In this document: in pieces, positions 39,772 through 48,762 of the stretch
Position numbering within the stretch: position 1 is the stretch's first letter
Layout of the letters: every line of letters begins with the position of its first letter
Assembly: GCA_020723805.1 (NCBI GenBank)
Contig: DYID01000012.1
Span: forward strand, 44,495 to 108,494
Length of the DNA: 64,000 nt
Origin: Anaerolinea sp.
GTDB lineage: Bacteria; Chloroflexota; Anaerolineae; Anaerolineales; Villigracilaceae
Direction: 5' to 3'
Program-made: the position numbers and the translations under genes
The notes under the pieces: generated by a model
Told to the model about the DNA's origin: nothing
Seen by the model: only the letters and a program-made list of their open reading frames with translations
Database searches by the model: none

Positions 39772-40146
39772 GAAATTCTCCTTTTAATAAATTCAGTACA
39801 TCACAGCTTTTCCGTAATTGCGAGGAGGGTCTTTCCGGACGAAGCAATCTTGTGCCTCAGACGTAAAATCACTCAAGAATGTAAGATCGCTTCGCACAGA
39901 ACGCTCGCAATGACGGGTTATGCTGAGGTTAGAATCAAACTCGTGATTTACTGAAATTGGATTTAACTTGAAGACTGTTCCCTGGTTGGTGGCAGCTCAT
40001 CACCGTTGTCTTGAGAATGAAGCAACGGAATGATTTATTGAAGTAGCTGCATTGGCTGTCACACCAAGCGATTTGGAACTTGATAAAACCGGTGATTATA
40101 GTTTACATGTCGTCCAATTCTTGAAAGTCGCGATAAAAACATCTGT
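39772..40146. repeat. Intergenic stretch with a BIME-like palindrome
   Basis: No gene seen. At 39817-39911 outer arms ATTGCGAG/CTCGCAAT enclose inner arms GAAGCAATCTT/AAGATCGCTTC (one mismatch), a layout of REP/BIME elements seen in many genomes. The remaining DNA (39912-40146) is unremarkable and may hold the promoter of the leftward copper operon. Confidence 0.6.
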
Positions 40147-41223
40147 TCAGGGTATAACACTGGCAGCCTGCAAATGGGTGGTAATCTTCCTGGCCAAATC
40201 TTCGGCATCTGCGCCAACACCCAGTATCAAAGCCGATCCGCGATTTGTCTGCCAGGGGCGACCGATGAAATACAGTCCCGCCACAGAGGATATCCCGCTC
40301 TGTTGGAGAAATTGTCCCTGGGCATCCTTGACTTCAGGGATATCCACCCAATCACTCCGATCTCGATATCCTGTTGTCCAAATCACGATATCCACCTCGG
40401 CGGATTCTCCATCCGAGAAGGTAACCCTTCTGCCCATCACATTTACAAGCCGAGACATCACTCTCACTCCTTTGAGAGCCAACTGCTTAAGCCCTTTACC
40501 GCGGCCAGGAAAGGGATCGGATCGTCGGAGATACCGTCCCAGCGGAGTGCCAGGAGAAACGCGCAAAAAACCAAATTTATCAAACCACCACCAAGCGCTC
40601 CGACCCAGGATGTAATCTGGCACCAATCGTCGTGAGCGACCAGCGGCAAGCAGAACACGGTGAGAGTCTGCCAGTTCTGCTGCAATATCCCTTCCAGTTG
40701 CTCCGTCACCTACTACCAATACAACCCCGGCTGGAATTTCCCCGGGGTTGCGATAGGTAGCCGGTGAAAACTGCAATGTACCCGCGGAAAAGGATTTCGA
40801 GAAGGCAGGGATGATCGGTTGTTGAAATGCACCCGTTGCCAGCACGACTGACCGAGTGGTAATAATTTGCCCGGATTCGGTGGAGGCACGAAAACAATCA
40901 TTCGCGCGATCGAGCTTTTGAATAGTTGTGTTCATAACAACGGGCAGCGCAAAGTGCCTGGCATACACCTCCAGATAGTCGGCGAACTCGATCCTCCCGG
41001 CATACCCCGCCGGATCACCAGACAGTTCCATACCAGGGAGGGAACTGTATGACCTCGGGGTAAACAAACGCAACGAAGCATACCGATTTCGCCAACTATC
41101 ACCGATTCGGCCATGACCGTCCACTAGCTGAAAGTGCCAGGACGTCTGCCGTAGATGATAGCCCAAAGCCAGACCCGCCTGTCCGGCTCCGATAATGAGA
41201 ATGTCCAGGTTAGAACTGGTCAT
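40147..41223 (-). CDS. Flavin-containing monooxygenase / NAD(P)-binding oxidoreductase
   Basis: 358 residues from the ATG at 41223. FAD-binding ILIIGAGQAGLALGYHLRQ at the N-terminus, VLATGAFQQPIIP in the middle, NADPH-binding VVLVVGDGATGRDIAAELA, and the FMO-type IVIWTTGYRDRSDW. These enzymes oxygenate soft nucleophiles or act as thioredoxin-reductase-like oxidoreductases. The gene overlaps the SRPBCC gene upstream by 14 bases and is the last of the ATPase operon. Link to metal resistance is unclear. Confidence 0.82.
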   Translation of the reverse strand: MTSSNLDILIIGAGQAGLALGYHLRQTSWHFQLVDGHGRIGDSWRNRYASLRLFTPRSYSSLPGMELSGDPAGYAGRIEFADYLEVYARHFALPVVMNTTIQKLDRANDCFRASTESGQIITTRSVVLATGAFQQPIIPAFSKSFSAGTLQFSPATYRNPGEIPAGVVLVVGDGATGRDIAAELADSHRVLLAAGRSRRLVPDYILGRSAWWWFDKFGFLRVSPGTPLGRYLRRSDPFPGRGKGLKQLALKGVRVMSRLVNVMGRRVTFSDGESAEVDIVIWTTGYRDRSDWVDIPEVKDAQGQFLQQSGISSVAGLYFIGRPWQTNRGSALILGVGADAEDLARKITTHLQAASVIP

Positions 41224-41674
41224 AATTGAAATTCCTTCGAACAAGACGACGCCACCGGCTTTGCCTGTAACGATAAAAGATGTTTGCGAAAAGCCATACG
41301 CCAAACGTCAGCCAACGTGCGTCTATGTTGACTGTATCGGTGTAAAGTGTGAAACCTCCCGGTGTAGGACGCAAAGAGATGAGATGTTGCCAGCGGGTGA
41401 TGAGGTTGCCATGACCGTCGTCGAGGAGGTCATAACCTTCCGATGATGCGATGTGCCGAATCACGATCCACTGAGTGCCGAGGGGAAGTACGCCAAACAG
41501 CCACATACGCACTTGATAGTTGCCGTTTCCCCAGGTTTCGGGAAAGGCAGAAGGTGAGACGGGCGTGAACACAAGTAGGGGTTGTGAGATGTATTGCAAC
41601 AACCTCGAGGTCTGCACCTCCTGCCAGATTCGATCAGGCGCGCTTTTAAGGATGGTCGAGATCTGAACTTGCAT
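41210..41674 (-). CDS. SRPBCC family protein
   Basis: 154 residues. Start-type fold signature: VQISTILKSAPDRIWQEVQTS, later YQVRMWLFGVLPLGTQWIVI and the closing basic helix FYRYRQSRWRRLVRRNF. Members bind lipids or other hydrophobic ligands, or act as cyclases. Three bases from the P-type ATPase stop. Role unknown. Confidence 0.7.
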   Translation of the reverse strand: MQVQISTILKSAPDRIWQEVQTSRLLQYISQPLLVFTPVSPSAFPETWGNGNYQVRMWLFGVLPLGTQWIVIRHIASSEGYDLLDDGHGNLITRWQHLISLRPTPGGFTLYTDTVNIDARWLTFGVWLFANIFYRYRQSRWRRLVRRNFNYDQF

Positions 41675-41677
41675 TGC

Positions 41678-44020
41678 CTACACCTTTGAGGAGGAATAAC
41701 CCAACAATCTCAACGCATTTGCCACAACGACCAACGTACTGCCTTCGTGGAAGATGATGGCAATTCCGATGCTAACGATGCCTGTTAGGGAGGTGATGAT
41801 GAGCAGGGCGATCACACCTAGCGAGATGAAGAGGTTCTGAACGATAATCGCACGCGTGGCGCGACCCAATCCTACTGCAAAAGGCAACTTGCTCAGATCA
41901 TCACCCATCAGGGCAACATCGGCGGTTTCAAGCGCAACGTCCGTGCCCGCGCCGCCCATCGCAATGCCGACCGTGGCATTTGCCAGCGCTGGCGCGTCGT
42001 TCACGCCATCACCGATCATGGCAACCTGACCATACTCCTTCACCAAATCTCGAATGACCGTCAGTTTATCTTCCGGCATGAGGTCAGCGCGATATTCGGT
42101 CAAGCCGATTTCATGGGCAATGGCGGAGGCGGAACGCGTGTTATCGCCTGTAAGCATGATGGTATGCGCCACGCCTGCGCCCTTGAGGGCTTTCATCGTT
42201 GGGGCAGCTTCGCGGCGCAACGTATCGGCGAGAGCAATCAAACCAATGACGGTTTTATCCTCGGCGATCCACATCAGGGTCTTGCCTGATTGTTGCAAGG
42301 CGTCGGCTTTTTGCAGGGCATCGGAGGGAATCGTCACCATCGCCTCATCCATCAATTTGCGATTGCCGATCCAGATCGTTTTGCCGTTCGTGACGGCGCG
42401 CAAACCGCGTCCCGTCAGCGACTCGACTTCGTCCATGACGGAAACGGGCAGACCCTGAGCCGAACGGACGACTGCCTGTGCAAGCGGATGGGCGGAACGA
42501 GACTCCGCTCCCGCAACAAGCGACACCACATCATCTTCTTTCCACCCCGAGTCTGGGAACACGACCAAATCCGTCACCTCAGGCCGACCATGAGTCACCG
42601 TGCCTGTTTTATCGAAGGCGATGGCTTTGAGGCGACCAAGATTTTCGAGATGCGCTCCGCCCTTGACCAGCACGCCGTTACGCGCAGCTTGCGCCACACC
42701 TGCAAGGATTGTAGCAGGCGTGCCAAGCGCGAGGGCGCAGGGGGAAGCCGCGACGAGGAGGGTCATCGCGCGAAGAAATGATTCGTGGAAAGGGAAGCCA
42801 AACATTGGAGGCACGATAATGACCAACGCCGTAACGATCAACACAGCGGGAACAAAGACGCGCTCGAATTTTTCAACCGTTTGCTGGGTGGGTGATTTTT
42901 GCGCCTGCGCCTCTTCCACCATTTTCATGACACGCGCAAGCGTGGAGTCTTTGGCAAGCCGTGTCACTTTTACTTCCAACGCGCCTTCACCGTTGACCGT
43001 GCCCGCAAAAACCTGATCGCCCGGAACTTTATCCACTGGGAGAGATTCGCCTGTGACCGATGCTTGATCCACGCCAGAGTTTCCTATCAGGATGACACCA
43101 TCCACAGGAATACGCACGCCAGGGCGGACAATCACAATATCTTCCAATTGCAAGGATTCGACGGGAAGTTCCTGCTCTTTTCCATCACGGCGGACAAGAG
43201 CGGTCTTCGGTGCGAGGTCTGCCAACGCACGCACAGCGGCGCGGGCGCGATCCAATGCCCGTTCCTCCAGTGCATGACCGAGGCTGAAGAGGAACAGAAG
43301 CAACGCGCCTTCGGCAAACTCGCCGAGAAACGCCGCGCCGAGCGCCGCCATGACCATCAGCAGGTCGGTGTCGAAATGTTTCTCTTTGATCGCGTGCCAG
43401 GCGTGTTGCGAAATATCCCAACCGCCGAAGACATATCCGCCAATGTAGAGCGTGGTTGCGATCCATGCGGGCAGACCGAAAAAGGTTTCCCCAAGCCAGC
43501 CGATTATTAGGAGCAATCCTGCTGTGAGACTGAATACAATTTCACGATTCTCTTTATACCAACTGCGGAATCCTTCTGCGGGAATTTCATAGCCCAGGGA
43601 TTGAACGCGCTTTTCAATGGCAGGACGATCTACCTTATGCTTGTCATATTCCACGCGTAAACTTGCGGCGGCATAGTTGACATTTACTGCCAGTACGCCG
43701 TCCATGCGACCAAGACCATGTTCGATGACCGTCACGCAGTCCGAACAATCCATGCCCTCGATGGGCGTGAAAAGGTGATGGTAACGGTTGGCAATACCAG
43801 CTCCTGCACGCTGTGCCAATCGCTTCACCTGTTCGAGGGTCAGCAGGTTGGGATCGTAATGCAGGCACAGATCCACGGGCGTTTTCTCGCGCTCGAGATG
43901 GGCGCGCAGGATGCCCCTTTGATTCTGTAGAGAGACTTCGAGACGGTTGAGGCATTCATCCTGCTCATCCTTCACATTGGGCAAAAGCAGGGGTATTTCC
44001 AATTCGATTGTTTTTTCCAT
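41678..44020 (-). CDS. P1B-type heavy-metal ATPase (SPC motif, Co/Zn/Fe-type)
   Basis: 780 residues from the ATG at 44020 (AAAAGGA upstream). Two N-terminal HMA-like domains: the first lacks CxxC, the second has GMDCSDC (Cys92, Cys95). Then TGES (actuator), TM4 AASPCALALG, DKTGT phosphorylation loop, SAHPLAQ (HP motif), GDGVNDAP hinge, and TM6 HEGSTLVVVANALRLL. SPC with HEGST is the P1B-4 signature (Co2+, Fe2+, Zn2+). It exports metal from the cytosol. Controlled by the ArsR-type repressor upstream. Confidence 0.92.
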   Translation of the reverse strand: MEKTIELEIPLLLPNVKDEQDECLNRLEVSLQNQRGILRAHLEREKTPVDLCLHYDPNLLTLEQVKRLAQRAGAGIANRYHHLFTPIEGMDCSDCVTVIEHGLGRMDGVLAVNVNYAAASLRVEYDKHKVDRPAIEKRVQSLGYEIPAEGFRSWYKENREIVFSLTAGLLLIIGWLGETFFGLPAWIATTLYIGGYVFGGWDISQHAWHAIKEKHFDTDLLMVMAALGAAFLGEFAEGALLLFLFSLGHALEERALDRARAAVRALADLAPKTALVRRDGKEQELPVESLQLEDIVIVRPGVRIPVDGVILIGNSGVDQASVTGESLPVDKVPGDQVFAGTVNGEGALEVKVTRLAKDSTLARVMKMVEEAQAQKSPTQQTVEKFERVFVPAVLIVTALVIIVPPMFGFPFHESFLRAMTLLVAASPCALALGTPATILAGVAQAARNGVLVKGGAHLENLGRLKAIAFDKTGTVTHGRPEVTDLVVFPDSGWKEDDVVSLVAGAESRSAHPLAQAVVRSAQGLPVSVMDEVESLTGRGLRAVTNGKTIWIGNRKLMDEAMVTIPSDALQKADALQQSGKTLMWIAEDKTVIGLIALADTLRREAAPTMKALKGAGVAHTIMLTGDNTRSASAIAHEIGLTEYRADLMPEDKLTVIRDLVKEYGQVAMIGDGVNDAPALANATVGIAMGGAGTDVALETADVALMGDDLSKLPFAVGLGRATRAIIVQNLFISLGVIALLIITSLTGIVSIGIAIIFHEGSTLVVVANALRLLGYSSSKV

Positions 44021-44108
44021 AAGGTATGTCCTTTTCAACTAGCAGGTACGGGAAATGGTTAATAGCCCTCGCCTTGAAAAGGCAGGGCAACAGACTGAAA
44101 GGTCAAAA

Positions 44109-44369
44109 TTAAACTGTTGGTGGGTGGGAAATATTTTCGTGCAAACACCAGGGAATAATCTGATCCGGCGTTGGCATTACGGAGACATCAGGTTTGGTTT
44201 GTGATGACTTGGGCTGTTCTGGCAGGAGAATGCCGGCATGGATGACACAGACCGACTCACTGGAAGCGTGAGCCGTGATTTTGGCAGTGTTCACCCAATG
44301 CCCTGCCATCCCGATCAGGATCAGGAGGAGTAGGAGGGTTAGCACAACTCGTTGAATGGTGTTCTTCAT
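44109..44369 (-). CDS. Small secreted protein of the ATPase operon
   Basis: 86 residues: hydrophobic N-terminus (VVLTLLLLLILIGMAGHW), then CVIHAGILLPEQ and a Pro/His/Cys-containing tail IIPWCLHENISHPP. Two Cys and four His could bind metal outside the membrane. No family recognised. Its start overlaps the ArsR stop region. Confidence 0.5.
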   Translation of the reverse strand: MKNTIQRVVLTLLLLLILIGMAGHWVNTAKITAHASSESVCVIHAGILLPEQPKSSQTKPDVSVMPTPDQIIPWCLHENISHPPTV

Positions 44370-44371
44370 AA

Positions 44372-44671
44372 TTAACCATGCAGGACGTGATCAAGTCCGC
44401 GCTTGAACAGTTCGATCACATGATCGTCATCGAGACAAACGAATACATTACGTCCCTGTTTGCGGGTGCGAATAAGCCGCTTGTCACGCAGTCCACGCAA
44501 CTGGTGCGAGACCGCGGACTTGGTCAGCCCCAGGCGCTCCACAAGTTCACTGACGCCGACTTCCCCATCGAGCAAAGCGCTGATGATGAGAATGCGCGTC
44601 GGGTCGCTCAACGCATCGAACAGGTTGGCGAGATCGGAGGCGACTGCAGGGGTGACCTTATCCTTTGCCAC
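44372..44671 (-). CDS. ArsR/SmtB family repressor with CzrA-type alpha5 metal site
   Basis: 99-residue winged-helix repressor: LSDPTRILIISALLDGEVGVSELVERLGLTKSAVSHQLRGLRDKRLI, by family pattern. It has no Cys pair in alpha3; instead the C-terminal helix carries DDHVIELFKRGLDHVLH, the D-x-H-x10-H-x2-H alpha5 site of CzrA/SmtB that senses Zn2+ or Co2+. It lies between the ICMT-like gene and the small secreted protein, and should bind the palindrome at 45288-45313. Confidence 0.92.
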   Translation of the reverse strand: MAKDKVTPAVASDLANLFDALSDPTRILIISALLDGEVGVSELVERLGLTKSAVSHQLRGLRDKRLIRTRKQGRNVFVCLDDDHVIELFKRGLDHVLHG

Positions 44672-44673
44672 GA

Positions 44674-45276
44674 TTAGATCCAGCGGCGAACACTCATCTG
44701 GTACTTGCGGTAGTCCTCGCCATATTTCTCTGTGAGGAATGCTTCCTCCAGCCGCACTTGAACATGGATCAGGACAAAACCAAGTACGGAAACGGTCAGG
44801 GTGGCTGCAGTGGGCAATAACAATAGCAGCCCCACCAGCATAATCAGCATCCCCAGGAAGATGGGATTGCGCGAAACGCCGAACAAGCCATGCTGAACCA
44901 AAGTGGATTTGCTTTCTTCGTCAATGCCGATCCGCCACGAGTCGCCCATTTGGATTTGGGCGACCAACACCCAGATCAAAGCCAATATGAGCAATATGAT
45001 CCCGATGATCATCAGCACGGAGGAATTCATCCATGTGATTGGGGACAGCCAGTGATAGTACCCTTCAAGGAAGGAAAACACGAACACGATCAGCGCGGTG
45101 GCAATCAGGGTCAGGCGGAATAGTTTGCCAACGAAGTCATGAACGGTATCGCCATTGCCAAGTTTGTAGGGGTTGATGCCTGTTCGTTTCCAGGCAATAT
45201 ACGAGCGCCAGAACATGGCGAGTCCAAAGAACAGCAGGAAGTAAACGGGGAGAAAGATTTTCAAGAAGGTATCCAT
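44674..45276 (-). CDS. ICMT-like integral membrane methyltransferase
   Basis: About 200 residues from the ATG at 45276; longer starts would lie inside the operator. Five or so membrane helices and the ICMT signature STLVQHGLFGVSRNPIFLGMLIM, then VRLEEAFLTEKYGEDYRKYQMSVRRWI. Related to the protein at 38018. It is the first gene of the ATPase operon; its lipid or protein substrate is unknown. Confidence 0.8.
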   Translation of the reverse strand: MDTFLKIFLPVYFLLFFGLAMFWRSYIAWKRTGINPYKLGNGDTVHDFVGKLFRLTLIATALIVFVFSFLEGYYHWLSPITWMNSSVLMIIGIILLILALIWVLVAQIQMGDSWRIGIDEESKSTLVQHGLFGVSRNPIFLGMLIMLVGLLLLLPTAATLTVSVLGFVLIHVQVRLEEAFLTEKYGEDYRKYQMSVRRWI

Positions 45277-45287
45277 AGACATCTCTA

Positions 45288-45313
45288 AATAGTTGAATAG
45301 TTGCTCAACTATT
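45288..45313 (-). promoter_or_regulatory. ArsR/SmtB-type operator of the ATPase operon
   Basis: AATAGTTG-CT-CAACTATT (45296-45313) is a perfect 8-2-8 palindrome, with a further half-site AATAGTTG directly next to it (45288-45295). This matches the 12-2-12 class of SmtB/CzrA operators. It lies just ahead of the first gene of the operon that encodes the repressor. Confidence 0.65.
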
Positions 45314-45342
45314 TGCAATCATACCCCCTGCTTGAAGATTCG

Positions 45343-46797
45343 TCAAGATGGCAGGGTGAACCCAAACGTTGTTCCCTGCCCTGACTGACTTTCCGCCCGT
45401 ACTTTCCCGCCGTGCGCCTCTACTAATTGTTTTACAATCGCCAGCCCAATCCCCGATCCGCCGCTGGCGCGTGAACGGGATTTGTCAGCGCGATAGAAGC
45501 GGTCAAAGACAAAGGGCAGATCATCAGGTGGAATGCCCTCACCTGTATCAGATACCGTGATGAGGAGGCTCTGGGTTTTATCGTTTCTGCATGTCACTGT
45601 AACCCGTCCCCCTGCAGGTGTGTGACGCAAAGCATTACTGAGCAGATTGCGAATTACCTGGGCGATACGATCCGCGTCCACACTAATAGATGGCAAGTTG
45701 GGCGCAAGTTCCAATGCGAGTTCAATCTGGCTGGATTGTGCCTGCAAACGGAACGGCTCGACTGCCCGCATAATGAGTTCAGCGGGATCGATCTTCACGC
45801 GTTCCAGCTTCAATTGACCCGCTTCCGCCAGCGAAAGCAATCTTAAATCCGAAACGAGACGAGTCAATAATGCTGCTTCATCCCGCAGTGTAGCAATTTC
45901 TTGTGGACTGGCGGGCAGGACTCCATCCAACATGGCTTCCAGATTCCCCTGAATCACCGTAAGCGGAGTGCGCAGTTCATGGGCGACATCCGCGATCAGA
46001 TTGCGGCGCAATTCTTCATGTTGTGCAAGCGAGTCCGCCATTTGATTGAACGCAGTTGCCAGCGTACCAATTTCATCCTGCGCTTGTGTCGGAATACGTT
46101 GATGCAAATCTCCCGCCGCGATTTTTTGAGCGGCGGAGGTTAGTCGTTGTATAGGCGCAACGATATGAAAGAAAAGCAATGAGCCAAGCAGCAACGCAAC
46201 AACCGCGGCGATGATACCCGCCCACCATGTGGACCGATTGACCGATGAGACAAATTCCCCAGCGGGGCTGGTTGCATTTGGACTCGCATAAACAGGCCGA
46301 AGCGTTCCCACCTGCTGATTTCCTGCAATGACAGGCACACCTGCTGCTAAATCCGCTGATGAAAGACTCTTTCCAACATCCTGCGCGGCGCTATCGGCGA
46401 TAATCGTCCCCTGCGCGTCGGCAAGCAGGAGACGCAATCCCATCATGTTCCAGGGATTGGAGGCAGAACCCATCATATCGCCGCCCATTTCCATTCCATT
46501 TCCTTCCTGCCACATGCCCCAGTTGTCCTCTCCCATCATCCCCATGCCATCATTCATCATGGATGTTCCCCAGGGATTATTGAGCAAGTTCTCCACACCC
46601 TGCCAATTCCCCTGACGACTGTAATACTGGGCAAGAGTGGGGGCAAGTTGCTGCGCAAACACCCGTCCATTTTGATCGATGTATTGGCTGAATTGTGTCT
46701 GCGTCGAACGGCTGACCAGGTAGGTGTCAATGCCGCCGCCGACCACAACCACCAATAAAAATGCACCCATTAGCTTGAGCCACAAACTACGCATCAT
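45343..46797 (-). CDS. Sensor histidine kinase with Met-rich sensor domain
   Basis: 484 residues from the ATG at 46797 (GGAG upstream). Membrane helix (about 7-27), sensor domain with a Met/Gly/Trp-rich loop (MMNDGMGMMGEDNWGMWQEG), second helix (about 190-210), HAMP (PIQRLTSAAQKIAAGDL), HisKA with LIADVAHELRTPLTVIQGNLE (His phosphate acceptor), and HATPase (NALRHTPAGGRVTV, DTGEGIPPDDLPFVFDRF, SGIGLAIVKQLV). The Met-rich loop suggests Cu(I) or Ag(I) sensing. Overlaps the response regulator gene by 11 bases. Confidence 0.9.
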   Translation of the reverse strand: MMRSLWLKLMGAFLLVVVVGGGIDTYLVSRSTQTQFSQYIDQNGRVFAQQLAPTLAQYYSRQGNWQGVENLLNNPWGTSMMNDGMGMMGEDNWGMWQEGNGMEMGGDMMGSASNPWNMMGLRLLLADAQGTIIADSAAQDVGKSLSSADLAAGVPVIAGNQQVGTLRPVYASPNATSPAGEFVSSVNRSTWWAGIIAAVVALLLGSLLFFHIVAPIQRLTSAAQKIAAGDLHQRIPTQAQDEIGTLATAFNQMADSLAQHEELRRNLIADVAHELRTPLTVIQGNLEAMLDGVLPASPQEIATLRDEAALLTRLVSDLRLLSLAEAGQLKLERVKIDPAELIMRAVEPFRLQAQSSQIELALELAPNLPSISVDADRIAQVIRNLLSNALRHTPAGGRVTVTCRNDKTQSLLITVSDTGEGIPPDDLPFVFDRFYRADKSRSRASGGSGIGLAIVKQLVEAHGGKVRAESQSGQGTTFGFTLPS

Positions 46798-47491
46798 GGC
46801 GAAACTCCGCAGAAAACCGATAACCCACACCGAACACTGTTTCAATGAAGCGCGGCGCGCGGGCGTCGTCACCCAGTTTGGCGCGCAAGTTTTTGATGTG
46901 CTGATCCATCACACGCTCATACCCTTCATAAGCCACGCCCTGTGCGGCTTCGACCAACTGTAATCGGGTGAATGCCTGCCCTGGATGACGCATGAACGCG
47001 GCAAGAATCTCGAATTCGGTTGGAGTCAGATCGAGGAGCTGGTCATCCTTGGTCGCGGTATGCGCTTCGAGGTCCAGAACGAGTGTATCGGCGCGCAGGA
47101 TGGGCGGCGGCTGCACCTGTCCCCGGCTTCGGCGCAGAACGACGCGCACGCGCGCCGTCACTTCGCGCGGACTGAACGGCTTGGTGACATAATCATCCGC
47201 GCCCAACTCCAGCCCGATCAGTTTATCGCTCTCCTCACTGCGGGCAGTAAGCATGATGATAGGTGTATCCGTTTCGCGGCGGATCTGGCGGCAGACCTCC
47301 CAGCCATCCACGTGCGGAAGGTGCAAATCCAGGATGACAAGATCGGGCTTTTCATGCCGAAAGGCTGGCATTGCCTGTGCGCCATCAGAGATGATGACAA
47401 CCTGGTAGCCAGCCTGTTCGAGATACAACCGCAAGGTGCGGGTGATTTGCGCTTCGTCTTCAACGACCAAGATTTTGTCTGCCAAAACCAA
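46787..47491 (-). CDS. OmpR/PhoB family response regulator
   Basis: 234 residues. Receiver domain with VVEDEAQITR, phosphoacceptor in LVILDLHLPHVDG, TARSEESDK and YVTKPF; C-terminal winged helix with LTPTEFEILAAFMRHPGQAFTR and RVMDQHIKNLRAKLGDD...VFGVGYRF. Partner of the Met-rich histidine kinase; targets probably include the neighbouring copper genes. Confidence 0.93.
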   Translation of the reverse strand: MVLADKILVVEDEAQITRTLRLYLEQAGYQVVIISDGAQAMPAFRHEKPDLVILDLHLPHVDGWEVCRQIRRETDTPIIMLTARSEESDKLIGLELGADDYVTKPFSPREVTARVRVVLRRSRGQVQPPPILRADTLVLDLEAHTATKDDQLLDLTPTEFEILAAFMRHPGQAFTRLQLVEAAQGVAYEGYERVMDQHIKNLRAKLGDDARAPRFIETVFGVGYRFSAEFRHDA

Positions 47492-47512
47492 TCTCCTGCT
47501 ATTCGAGCATGC

Positions 47513-47827
47513 CTAGGAAGGGGAAGACTGCTTTTGCGTTAGTGTGCGTACCAGCCAAAAAATGCCTCCGACGATGAGCGCAAGCACGCCAAGTGGAACG
47601 AGCCACATGAACGCCATGCCGAGAAATCCAAAAGGCATTCCCCAACCGCCCATCATCATCGGCATGTACCCGCGATAACCCATCATGTTTCCGTAGCCGT
47701 TCCAGCCGTCACAGCCATAACCATAGGCGGAATTGTTCCATCCAAAGGGCATGAACATGCCGCCAACCAAGCCAAGAGCAAACAGGGCGACTACGCCGAT
47801 CACGATCCAGAGTGTAATGTTTTTCAT
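47513..47827 (-). CDS. Met/Gly-rich small membrane protein
   Basis: 104 residues: two or three membrane helices (ITLWIVIGVVALFALGLVGGMF and MAFMWLVPLGVLALIVGGIFWLV, by pattern) around an outside loop NNSAYGYGCDGWNGYGNMMGYRGYMPMMMGGWGMP. The loop repeats the Met/Gly/Trp/Asn bias of the kinase sensor and the cytochrome next door and may bind Cu(I). 22 bases upstream of the regulator gene. Confidence 0.65.
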   Translation of the reverse strand: MKNITLWIVIGVVALFALGLVGGMFMPFGWNNSAYGYGCDGWNGYGNMMGYRGYMPMMMGGWGMPFGFLGMAFMWLVPLGVLALIVGGIFWLVRTLTQKQSSPS

Positions 47828-47864
47828 TGTATCATCTCCTTATTGTTGTTTATTTTTGAAATGG

Positions 47865-48611
47865 TTAGTTGTTTTGAGCGCCCGCTGCGATCCAATCCAA
47901 AATGGTTTGGATTTCTGCTGGAGTGAGGGGCGCGCTGCGGAAAGGCATGTAGCCACTGTACACGTAGTAAGCAAGGCGGCTGTTGTATACATCGCCAGGG
48001 ATAATGACTGCGCCACTGGCGCCGCCTTTCAGTGCGTTCTCATATGTATCGAGATACAAGCCGTTCGTCCCGCCGTGACAGGCGACACATCGCGCTACAA
48101 AGATGGGCTGAACGTTATCTCTGAATGAAATGGATATTGAGGGAGTGGGAGAAGTCGGTGAACTGTTTCGCACAGTCGGCGTAAGGTTCCAGTTAGGGTT
48201 AGCCTGCCAGCCACTGCCATTTCCGTTCATCATGCCGCCATGCATACCACTCCAGTTATTGTCGTTCCAATCGTGCATCATGCCCCAGCCTTGTTGTCCC
48301 TGTTGTGAGTAGTTCGGATTCGTCATCCAACCATGCTCCCATTCTCCCTCTGGACTCATCATCCACCAGCCTGGTCTCCACTGTCCCTGCGGAGGAATGG
48401 CGGGCGGTGTCGCTTGTGGAATGGATGTTGCTTGGAATTGTTGCGGAACTATCGTCGGTTGAATCTGTTGTGGAACGAATGTCGGTTGGGCAAATTGTTG
48501 CACTGGGGCGCTGATGGCGCGCATCTGTGTGATGAAAGTTCCTGCCATGAACCCGCCCACCAGTACGGTTCCAGCCGCGACCAGTCCGAGAAGGATTTTT
48601 ACGAATTTCAT
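47865..48611 (-). CDS. Membrane-anchored c-type cytochrome with Met/Trp-rich region
   Basis: 248 residues from the ATG at 48611 (GGAG upstream). Membrane anchor (about 5-27), a Gln/Pro linker (FAQPTFVPQQIQPTIVPQQF), a Met/Trp/Gly/Asn-rich region (about 75-140, GWWMMSPEGEWEHGWMTNP), and a C-terminal cytochrome c domain with CVACHGG (heme attachment) and distal Met in SGYMPF. The gene heads the two-component operon. Probably an electron-transfer protein at the outer face of the membrane. Confidence 0.82.
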   Translation of the reverse strand: MKFVKILLGLVAAGTVLVGGFMAGTFITQMRAISAPVQQFAQPTFVPQQIQPTIVPQQFQATSIPQATPPAIPPQGQWRPGWWMMSPEGEWEHGWMTNPNYSQQGQQGWGMMHDWNDNNWSGMHGGMMNGNGSGWQANPNWNLTPTVRNSSPTSPTPSISISFRDNVQPIFVARCVACHGGTNGLYLDTYENALKGGASGAVIIPGDVYNSRLAYYVYSGYMPFRSAPLTPAEIQTILDWIAAGAQNN

Positions 48612-48700
48612 GGGGCATCTCCTGTTTGTGAAGTTACGCACAGGATAATCCCCAGATATATAGAAGTTGTGTAGAACAAGTGAAAAAGCCGTATAAATCC

Positions 48701-48754
48701 TTGACAGTTTCTCCTCTCGGGGTAAAATATCATTAAGTACTGATATAATGATAT
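48701..48754 (+). promoter_or_regulatory. Promoter and operator of the CmtR-like operon
   Basis: TTGACA (48701-48706), 16 bases, TAAAAT (48723-48728). The inverted repeat ATATCATTA (48727-48735) / TAATGATAT (48746-48754) overlaps the transcription start. GAGGAAC and the ATG of the repressor gene follow directly, so autoregulation is likely. Confidence 0.65.
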
Positions 48755-48762
48755 GAGGAACT

